DNA of 64,000 nucleotides from Mucilaginibacter sp. dw_454 (GTDB lineage Bacteria; Bacteroidota; Bacteroidia; Sphingobacteriales; Sphingobacteriaceae): the NCBI RefSeq assembly GCF_018449775.1, contig NZ_JAAVVB010000005.1, positions 186,001 to 250,000 on the forward strand, given 5' to 3'. The notes under the pieces were generated by a model. That model searched no databases and was not told the origin of the DNA. It was given only the letters and a program-made list of their open reading frames with translations. This document shows, one piece after another, positions 16,565 through 28,500 of this stretch. A program made the translations under genes and the position numbers. Numbering within the stretch: position 1 is the stretch's first letter; every line of letters begins with the position of its first letter.

Positions 16565-19500
16565 ATGGAAGTTTTTTACCCACTGCTGTCTATTATTGCG
16601 ATTATTAAAAAACGCCAACGTGCCTTTAAGGCTTTGGCTTTGCTGCTGTTATCAACAGCGGCGTTACCGCAATCTCTGTTTGCACAAACACCTACTGTAA
16701 GTTATGGCGGTAGCTCATATGTGTACACCACCAACACAACGATAACAGATGTTATCCCGACAGGAACCAATGTATCTGCGCCGTCGCTTGCAGCGCAATC
16801 GGTTTTTTATACGCCGATCAATACATCTTTGCTGGCGGTTGATGGCAGCGGTAATACTTTCTTTATTGCTTCGGGCAGTCTTAAGATGGCTCCCGCAGGT
16901 GGCGGAGCAGCTGTGGCAATAAGCACAAGTTTTACCACTTTATCAAATTTAAAGGTTGATCAGAACGGGACGCTTTATATTGTCGATAAATCAACCGGCA
17001 CCGTAGCCCAAATAACTACGCCGGCTTCGGGCGGCCGTACAATAACCAATATAATAACTGGTTTAAACTCGCCAAATGATATAGCGGTTGGTAATGACGG
17101 GACGATATATACGGCTGGCGGGGGGGTAGTTTCAAAATACCCGGTTGTTGGTGGTGTTGTTGGCTCCGGCATTGTGATCGCTAATGTTTCTAACGTTTTA
17201 GGCATTGCCGTTGACGGAGGAGGAAATGTATATACAGTAGATGATTTTAATCTTTTAAAAATACCGGCCACTAATACGGCTTATCCTATAAGTCAGGCAA
17301 ACTTGATAACTGTTGGCTCCGGATTTTTCCAGCCTTCGACAGTAGCTGTTGACAATATAGGTGATGTTTTTGTTGACAATTTTAACAATTCAGTACCCCG
17401 TATCTCTATGGTTGACCCCAGCGGCACAATCACTACCATTAGCGGTACTGGCCCCGCAGGATCATTCTTCGGCATGGCGGTTGATCTGCAAGGAAACGCC
17501 TACTATGCTTCGGGTTTTGGCGGCAGCAATATGTTTACGGTTAAAAGAAATGGCGGCTATTACATCAGCCCGGCATTGCCCGCGGGTTTAAGCTTTGACT
17601 CCACTACAGGTAAAATCAGCGGAACGCCTTTAAAGGCAAGCCCGCAAACTACTTATACTATTACGGCTTTAAACAGCACCAGCAATACCAGTGCAACAAC
17701 CACAATAAATATTAAAGTTAGCGATACAAGACTAGCATCCTTGTCGATTAGTGCCGGTACATTGAGCCCGGCATTTAATGCCTCGACCACTAGTTATACT
17801 GCGCAAGCGGTGCATCTGGCTTCTGTTAACGTAACACTTAGTCCGGTAGACCCAACATCAACCGTAACTTACAATGGCTCAACTATTACACCAGGAGTGC
17901 CGTTTGCCATAACCGGGTTAACCATTGGCTCCGTAAATTCATTGCCATTTGTTGTAACTACTACAGATGCTACAACCAACACTTATACGGTGGCATTTAA
18001 TGATCTTGCAGGACCAATTGCAAGTTACAATACCCCTAATACATTTACGGTAGGTACGCCTGCAAGCCTTTCGCCCACAAGCAGTAACTCTGTTTCTGCA
18101 CCCGCCTATGCCAGCCAGGTTTTTTTGAGCACGGTTCAAAATGAGGGAAATGGGGTTGCCGTTGACGCAGCCGGCAATATTTACACCTACGATTTTAACA
18201 GCCGCCTGGTAAAAATACCTGCAGGCGGTGGTACTGCCATAGCCATGGGTGGCGGTTTTGTGTTGATTACCGGTATAGCCATTGATAAATCTGGCGCGTT
18301 GTATGTAGCGGATGAGATTGGTAGCACTGTTACCAGGATAACCAATCCGGGCCAGCCAGGCAGCACACAAACAGTTGTGGCTTCAGGTTTTAATAATATA
18401 GGCGGCATTGCTGTAGATGCCTCAGGGAATTTATATGTTGGTGAGAACAACAGCCATTGTGTTGACAAATTTACTATGGTAAACGGGGTCAGCACATCAA
18501 AAACCATCATAGTTAATTCAGGAATCACTTTTCCTTACGGCCTCGCGGTTGACGCAGCCGGTAATCTTTATATTGCTGACAACCAGGCTACGAATATCAT
18601 TGAGGTACCTGCATCTGCTACAACCTATCCGGTAGATCCGTCAAACTTCATTAACCTTTTCTCAAACCTGGCAACGCCGGTGGCGGTAGCAGTTGACAAT
18701 GCCGGTAATGTGTTTGTCGGCGAAGAAAATAACGGAACCGGCAGGGTGACAAAGCTTGACCCAAGTGGCGTTAGCACCGTGCTAAGCGGTGCCATAGGTG
18801 CTGTAACAGGCGTTGGCGTCGATGCAAAAGGGAATGTTTATTATACCGATGTTGCCAATAGCAAACTTTACGAAACCGCGTTAAATGGCGGTTATTATAT
18901 ATCGCCGACATTGCCATCGGGTTTAACTTTTAACGGTACTACCGGTGTAATAAGCGGTACGTCTACCGTTGGCAGCCCGGCTACTAATTACGAGGTAGAT
19001 GTATATAACAGCAGCACCAATGCCAGCACAAGTTCAACGGTAAACATCAAAGTAACTTCAACCAATGCCAACTTAAGTGGTATTAGCGCAGGTGTAGGGA
19101 ATTTAAGCCCAACTTTTTCGAGCGGGGTAACTACTTACACGCTTGCCGAAGCCAGTACTTCGCCATCTTCGGTGATAATATCTGCAACTGCTGATCCTGG
19201 TGCTTCCATTAGTATTAATGGTGGCTCTGCTACATTGGGTTCTGCCTCGGCAACTGTTCCGTTTTCTACAGGCAGTACACCTGTGGCTATCCTGGTAACA
19301 GCAGCCGATGGGTCGACCACCAAAACATACACGGTAAATATTAACAAGCTTGCCCTGCCGGTTATAACTTATAACACGCCCAACAATTATAATGTAGGCA
19401 CACCGGTTTCATTGGTGCCAAGCACCAGTAACGTATCATCATTAAGCTATAGCGGTACGAGCACTTTTAGTCCGGTTAACGCATATTCGCAAGGAATTGC

Positions 19501-22500
19501 ATTTGATGCTGCGGGTAATCTTTTTTATAATGACGGTGGCGGCGTGTCTGAAATCCCGGTAGGTACTACAGATCCGGTAAGTGTGAATAGCAGTATTAGC
19601 AACATAGTCGGTATAGCGGTGGATGCGTCAGGAAATTTATATGTAGCGCATGACTCGGAAATTGATAAAATAACTAACCCGGGCCAGGCAGGAAGCACAA
19701 CAACGCCTCTAATTCAAAACATCAGTGCCTGGAGTGTAGCTGTTGACCATGCAGGTAATGTTTATGCAAACGATCAAACCAAAGTCACTAAATATGTTAT
19801 AGCAAATAACGCAGTTGCTTCTAGTACAGTGCTGGCCACCAATTTTTCAAATATCGCACAGATCGTTGTAGACGGGGCCGGTAATTTATTTGTTGCGGAC
19901 GCAAGCGTTGGTTTTATCAAAAAAATTCCGGCAAACGCAACCGGGTTTCCTATTGACGCCACTACTTTAACCAGCGTAGCATCAAACATTGGTTATGCCA
20001 GCGGCATGGCTGTAGACAATGGCGGCAATCTGATTGTGACAGACGCTTCAGGCTCGGGCGCCGTTAATCGTGTGGATGTGGCTACGGGTAATTTAACCAA
20101 TTTAGCCAGTTCTACGGGTTATATGATCAGCATAGCAGCAGGCCCCGATGGAACAATTGTGTATTCTAGTTATGCCGACCCTAGTTTATTCCAGATTAAA
20201 CAAACCGCTGGTTTTAGGGTGTCGCCTGCATTACCAAGCAGCTTGTTACTAAATGCAAATACCGGTGAAATAAGTGGCACACCTTCAATAGGAGGTGCGG
20301 TTGCCAACTATACCGTTACTGCTTATAACGCGGCCAGCGAAACTGCTGCCTCTAATGTTTTCAGCATTAAAGTAACATCAACCAATGCCAGTTTGAGCAG
20401 CCTGGGTATTACACCAGGCGTTGTTACACCTGTATTAGCGCCGGGTACTACCACTTATGCCGCAATGATTGCGGATACCACTAATTCAATAACATTGGCG
20501 GCTGTAGCAGATCCTACAGCTACTATATCAATAAATGGCGGTACTGCTACAACAGGATCGGCCAACGCAGTAATTAGTACCACAGCAAACAGTGCCATTA
20601 GTATTTTGGTAACCGCAGGCGATGGTACTACTACAAAAACTTATACTATTAATATTACTAAAGTAGGCCCGGCTACGCTGACCTACACCAGCCCCAATAT
20701 TCTGCCTACGGGCACCCCGGCAAACATTGTTCCGACAACAAGTAACCTTTCTGCATTGGGTTATGCAGATCAGGCGGATGTATATAGCACCAGTGATCAG
20801 GTGGATGCGGTAACTACAGACGCGGCGGGTAACATATATTATGGCGCACGTGGTACCTTAGGTATGATATCTGCCGCCGACGGCACCAATACAACCATAC
20901 GCTCAGACTTTGATTTTATTACCGGGGTTGCGCTGGATGCATCCGGCAATTTATACGTAAATGATAATACCACAATATATAAGGTTACCGACCCGCTGGG
21001 TGCTGCAACTAAAACCACTTTTGCAAATACCTCGAGCTTTTTGGGTGGTATTGTTTTAGATGCTGCGGGCAATATCTATATCAGTGTATCTGGTAGTGAA
21101 TCTGTACAGAAGTTTACGGTGGTAAACGGTACGTTGGGAACCACCACTATGATTGCCGAGGAATTTAACAATGCTACGGGCATTGCTATCGACAAAGCAG
21201 GCAACCTGTATATTGCAGATCAGCAAAATAACAATGTCAAAATAATACCGGCAACCAATACCAACTATCCTATTGATGCATCGACGCTGTCTACAGTGGG
21301 TACAGGGTTTAACCAGCCATATGGTATAACGATTGATAACGGGGGCAATTTATTTGTTTCAGAATCAGGCTCGGGTAATATAAAAAGAATAGACGCTGCA
21401 ACCGGCGCTACTAGTACCATACAAACCGGCTTCGGTACCCCTGAAGGGTTAACCGTAGACGGCACAGGCAAACTGTATGTGACAGATTGGTCTGACTTTG
21501 AGATCTACTCTATAACGCAAAACAGCGGTATAAAAATTGCGCCTGCATTACCTGCCGGTTTAGTGTTTAATGTGGCTAACGGTGCTATAACCGGCACGCC
21601 TACCGTGGGCAGCCCTACAACCACTTACGCTGTTACCGCATTTAACGCCCTGGGACAGTCAAATAGTAACAGCACGGTTAGCATTAAAGTAGTGTCAAGC
21701 AATGCTAATTTATCTGCTTTGACTATTGATGCAGGTACGCTTAGCCCTGCTTTTGCAGCAGCTACAACAACTTATACAGCAAACGTAGCCAGTACAGTTT
21801 CGGCTATCACCATAAATACTACCGCCGAATCTACAGCGTCTATAGCTGTGAACGGGGGTACGTCGTCATTGGGTACTAACGCATCAACCATATCGCTTAC
21901 TCCGGGCACTAACGTTATTAGTGTTGTAGTAATTGCCGGCGATGGCGTATCTACCAAAACTTATACCTTAACAGTAACAAAACTAGGTTTACCTACCCTT
22001 AGCTATACTACGGCTTCCAGCTATAAAACAGGCGATGTAGTTTCCGTGACACCAACCAGCACGAATGTTTCTACACTTGGTTTCGCTCAGCAAGTAGCCA
22101 TAAATAATACTACGGGTACTATTGGCGGCTGGGCAGTAGCCACCGATGCCAGCAATAATTTATATGTCAGCCTAAGATCAAGTATATTGAAGGTTACACC
22201 TGCAGGTGTGGTTACTACATTGGTTTCATCGGGCATTACCAACGTAAATGGTATGGTTGCAGATGGTTCAGGCAATTTATACGCTACAGACTATACCTCA
22301 ACCACGTCAGCCTCCGGTAGAATACTGAAAATAGACGGAACCGGAGCAATAACGGCACTAGTTACTAACCTCATTAAACCGGCGGGCCTGGCATTTGATG
22401 GCGCCGGCAATTTATATGTGGTTGAATCAAACACAACCACCAACTCGCACGACGTAAAAAAATACTCGGGCGGTAATTTTACGACGCCGCTTATTATAAG

Positions 22501-25500
22501 CACCGCATTTAGCAAGCCAACAGGCATAGCTATAGATAAAGCGGGCAACGTGTACATTGCTGATGCCAACAAAACAGGCATCTATAAAATACCGGCAAGC
22601 TTAACCAACTCTACCGGTGTTGCCTTAGCCAGTATGACCATCATTGCGTCAACAATGGGTACGCCAACATCAGTAGCTGTTGATAACATGGGCAATCTGT
22701 ATGCCGGAATGAACGAGTTCTTTAAAAGAGTTGACGGTACAACTCTGGCGGTTACTACCATTAGCGATCAGCCAACCCTTACACCAACGGGCGTAGCGAT
22801 TGATCAGTTGGGTAACCTTAATTTGTCTTACAGCGGCAACTTTGTACCAGCTTACCAGGTTAAACCGCTGGGTGGCTATTATGTATCGCCAGCGTTGCCT
22901 GCCGGCTTAACCGTTAATGCTACTACTGGTTTAATATCGGGCACGCCAACAGCTACAACCGCTTTAACCGCTTACACTATTTACGGCTATAACGCCGCCG
23001 GCGAACCGGGCTCTACAACAGTTAGTTTCAGTACTGTTGATCTTAGCCTTTCAAACCTGGTTATCAGCGCAGGTACACTTAGCCCGGCATTTTCGGCAAG
23101 TGTCAGCAAATTTACCGCTACCGAGGCCAGCGCCACAGCATCTGTAAACATAACGCCTACTGTTCATGCAGTGGGTTCAACGGTTGCAATTAACGGCACT
23201 ACGGTAACATCAGGCGCTGCATCGGCACAAGCGTTGGCAGCAGGCTTAAATACATTTTATATTAAAGTAACGGGTGTGGATGGGGTAACAACCGCCACTG
23301 ATACTTTATTGATAACCCGCTTTGGCCCGCCAACATTGGCTTATGCAGGTCCGCAGGCTTACGCTGTTGGCGCAGCAATTACCCCGTTAAATCCTACGGC
23401 AACCAATGTTTCAACGTATGCTTACGGCACGGGTACTACTTCTGCCACCAGTTTATTTACTGTAGCAACTCCAACCGGTATCGCGGTAGACGCTAACGCC
23501 ATTTATGTTTACAACGGCGGTACTAATAATATAACCAAGCGCCTTTTTCAAGGCGGCACCGTCACCACGTTGGGCAGCGGCATTTCGCAAGGTGCTAACC
23601 TGGCCCTTGATGCTGCGGGAAATTTATATGTTGCAGATCAAGGCGCAAACAATATCAAAAAAATAACACCGGGCAATGTGCAAACCACACTGCCTGTTAA
23701 TGTCACCTCACCAAGTGGCGTGGCCATTGATGCTGCAGGCAACCTGTATGTAAGTCAATATTCTAATACCGATGTAGTTAAATTTGCTGCCGGTACCGGT
23801 GCAAAAACAGTAGTGGCCACCGGCTTTACAACAGCCGAAGATGTTGCGCTTGATGCTGCCGGTAATATATACGTGCTTGACGGCCTGGGTGGTGCGGTTT
23901 ACAAAATACCCGCAAATACCAGCTCGACAGTTACTGCCAGCAGCCTTACCGCTATTGCTACCGGCCTGGGCTCTAATTCATCAGGCTTAACCGTTGATGC
24001 GTCCGGCAATATCTTTGTTACTAACGGATCGAAAGCGGTAATTTTAATTACACCCGCTGGTGCTAAAACAACCATTAGCACAACCGCTATGAACGCCAAT
24101 TTTGGTATTACAGCCGGCCCGGCAGGTGTTATTTATGTTGCAGATAACGGCGCCGGTAAAGTATTTCAGCTTCCTCCGTTAGGTGGTTACTTCTTAACTA
24201 CGCCGTTGCCAACTGGTTTAACGCTCGACGCTAATACCGGTATTATATCGGGCACACCAACAGCCAGTACCCCGGCAACAATTTATACTATTTCGGGCTA
24301 TAACGGCGAAGGCGTTGTTGCTACAGCTACGGTTAGTATCCAAACTTTAGGGCATAATCCGTTATTAGCATCACTTACGGTTGATCCGCTTGGCGTTGTT
24401 AGCCCGGTGTTTGATCCTAACACCGACAGCTATTCAGTTTCTGTAAAAAGCTCTGCTTCATCAGTAACTATTACGCCTACCCCGGCTGATTTATCGTCTA
24501 CTATTACGGTAAACTCATCGCCATTAAGCAGCGGCGCAGCAGTGGTACCGATAATTGCAGGTACTAACACTATCACTATTGTGGTAACTGCGCCGGATGG
24601 CTCGACAACTAAAACCTACACCCTGGCGGTAACCCAGGCAGCAGCACCGGCAATAGCTTACAACAGCACCCCGATTGTTTACCCACCGGGTGCAGCAATA
24701 ACGCCGGTATCACCTACCAGCTCAAGTAATATCGCAACACCAAAATTTGATGTTAAGACAATAGTTAGTCAGCAGCCAGCCATTAACGCTGCGACAGGCA
24801 TAATTGCCGATGCAGCTGGAAATATTTACCTGGGTGGCAACGCAGCTACTTTACAAAAAATTGCAGTAGGTGGTGCCATAACTACCCTAGGTAGCGGTTT
24901 TTCTAATATCAGCAATATCACGATGGACGCCGCAGGAAACATTTATGTGGCCGACCAAAATCTAACTACCATACAAAAAATAACTCCTGGTGGCGTACAA
25001 ACTACTATTGGCACAGGTTTAAGCCAACCTATGGGTGTGGCTGTTGACGCTGCCGGAAATGTGTACGTTACAGAGTTAACCAATAACGATTTAAAGAAGA
25101 TCTCTATAGTTACCGGCAACGCGACTATCCTGGTTACCGGCCTTAATGCGCCACATGGCCTGGCGGTTGATGCGAGTGGTAATGTGTACATTGCCGATTA
25201 CCAAAACAACGTGGTACGGAAATTACCTGCGGGCGCTACCACATCGGCAGCGGCAAGCACTTTAGCTACTGTGGGTACAGGTTTGTCACAACCAACCGAC
25301 TTATCTGTTGACGCGTCAGGCAACCTGTTTATTGCCAGTTCAGGTAATAACAACATTGTAAAAATTTCAGGCGCGGGCACGCAGTCTACCGTGGCATCGG
25401 GCTTTAGTAATGTTTATGGTGTTGCAACAGACGGCGCAGGCAATATTTACACTACAGATTTGAATGCGGGCGCTATTTACAAAAACAGGCCTATAGGTGG

Positions 25501-28500
25501 CTATTACATAACGCCGGCTATACCTGCTGGATTAGTTTTTCATAACGGCACCGGTACTATCAGCGGTACGCCTATAGCCGGTTCGGCAGCAACTACCTAT
25601 ACAATTACGGCCTATAACAATGTTGGTGAAAGCGCTACCGCGACGGTTAATTTCCAAACTATCTCCGGTATTGTAGCTTTATCAAATTTGGTTAGCAGCA
25701 ACGGCACGTTATCGCCAACGTTTGCTTCAAACACACTGGTTTATACTTTGTCAACCACCGCATCGGCAATTACATTAACACCTACAACAGTCGATGCCGG
25801 TGTGATTGTTAAAATTAACGGCACAACGGTAGCATCGGGCGCGGCATCAGCCAGCATCCCATTAAATGTTGGCCTGAATACCATTAATATTTCGGTTACC
25901 AATAGCGATGGTTCGGCCAATAACGTTTATCGCGTGGCTGCCACCCGTGTGCCGGCGCCAAGTATCGCTTACAGCGGCGTGCAGTCCAGCTATAATACCG
26001 GATCGGCCATTGCGTCGCTTGTGCCAACAAGCAGCAATGTCGACGCGTTTAGTGGCAACGGCTTTAGCAGCACATTTACTACTATCAGCACAAACCTGGT
26101 TAACCCATTGGGTATTGCTGTGGATGATCCCGGAAATCTATACATCACTAATTATGGAATAGTTTCGCCTGCCACATCTGCCTTATACAAATTTACGCCA
26201 ACAACTAATGGTTTTTCGGCACCGCAGCAATTAGCGGGTAGCTATAATCAACCATTTTCGGTAGCTGTAGATAACCTGGGCAACAATTATGTAGCCGACG
26301 GCTCAAACAATTTATTAAAAAATGGTACCGTATTAAGCATAAGTGCAATAACTAATAAAGAGCCTTTTGGCGTGACGGTAGATGCATTGGGCAACGTGTT
26401 TGTTGGTCTGGGAGCTAACGGTGCTATCATTAAAATACCGGCTTACGGCACGGGTACAGCTGTTACATTTGCAACCGGCTTCACCTCGCCCCAGGCTTTA
26501 ACCACAGATGCAGCAGGAAATTTATACGTTGCTGATGATGGTACAGGCATTATAACTAAAATTGACAGAACAGGTGCTAAGACAGTACTGGCATCTAACC
26601 TGGAAAGCCCTAATGGTATAGCTATTGACGGTACCGGCAATATTTATACCACCGATGATCACAGGTTATTGATGTTGCCTGCCGGAGGCGGTGCGCCGGT
26701 TAATATGTTCCCGGCTACAACTTTTGCCAGTTTGTGGAGCCTTGCTATAGACAAGACGCATAAGTTATACCTGACCAGTTCTAACTTTACTGATATTAAC
26801 GGTGTGTTTTTCACCAAATCTTTAAGCCCGGTTAATGGCTACTACATTAGCCCTACCTTACCTGCCGGCTTAACTTTTGATAATACCAGCGGTACCATAA
26901 GTGGTACGCCTACGGCAAGCAGCCCGGCAACTACTTATACCATTACGGCTTATAATGGCAATGGCAACGCATCAACCACCATTAACTTTAAAACAGTTGC
27001 CAGTGATGCCACGCTTTCAAACCTGGCACTTTCAACAGGTGTTTTATTGCCGACGTTTTCTGCTGCAACTACCACCTATACATCAACAGTAATTAGTACG
27101 GCAACTACTTTAACAGTAACCCCTACGGTTACCGATCCGGGTGCGACCGTTACGGTAAACGGAACTGCGGTGGCATCGGGGGCTGCTTCGTCTGCTATTA
27201 CTATCAACGCCGGCAGCAATACTATTACTGTGGTGGTTACCGCGGCAGATGGAACTACTACTAAAACTTATACCTTAACGGTAGTTAGGGCACCAAGTTT
27301 AAGAGCGCTTACTGCTACAGCCAGCCCATCTGTTAGCCTAAGCCCGACGTTTACGGCCGGTACTTATACATATACAGGGTCTACTACAGCTTCGACTGTT
27401 AAAATAACGCCGACAATTACAACGGCAGATGCGGGTGGCACCATTAAGGTTAATGGCACTACTGTTAATTCTGGAAGCGCTTCCGGCAGTATTGCGCTTG
27501 TTGTAGGTGCTAACACCATACCTGTTACAGTAACCAGCACAGGTGGTGCAGTAGCTACTTATAACGTAGTTATCAATGTTACCGGCACCACTGCTCAAAC
27601 TATCACTTTCCCAACTATAACAACGACACAGTTTGGCACGGCCGACTTTTCGCCTGGCGCGTCAAGCTCGTCGGGCCTGCCAATAACTTACACCAGCAGT
27701 AAGTCGGGTGTTACTATTGTGAACGGAAATATCCACATCGTGGCTCCGGTAACAAATGTGGTCATCACAGCAACACAAGCGGGTAACAACACTTATGCTG
27801 CGGCTACCAAAACCGTTACATTTACAGTTAGCAAAGGCACAACGGTGCTTACTATGGCCCCTACCGCAACGGTACCTTTGGGAACAGTTGATTACGGGCC
27901 TGCAACCAGTAATAACCCCGAAACAGATGTAACTTATACCAGCAGTAATACCGCTGTTGCAACCGGTGGGTTAAACGTGCAAATTGTAGGCATAGGTAGT
28001 ACTACCATAACCGCCAATCAAGCCGCTACTACCGATTATACAGCGACAAGCGCTTCACAAATACTTACGGTAAGCCAGGCAGCAAGTGTTATCAATCTTG
28101 CCGCATTCCCGCCGATGCAGTTTGGTGATGCCGATTTTGCACCTGTAGCAACCAGTAATAATACCGACTCGCCAATTACTTACAGCAGTAGTAATACGGC
28201 TGTAGCCACCATAACAGCAGGTAATTTAATCCATATTGTAGGTGTTGGCGATGCCGACATAACCGCTTCACAATTAGGCAGTACAAATTATACCGATGCA
28301 ACAAGTGTTGTTAAGCATTTAACCGTAGCTGTCGGTACACCGCTTATTACGTTTGCAACATTACCTACCTTAAACTACGGGCATACAGATTTTACTTTAA
28401 ATGCAACAAGCAGCAACAGCGTTACCAGTATTACTTATACCAGTAGCGACCCTACAGTGGCTACGGTTACCAGTAACACCGTACATATTACAGGCGCCGG

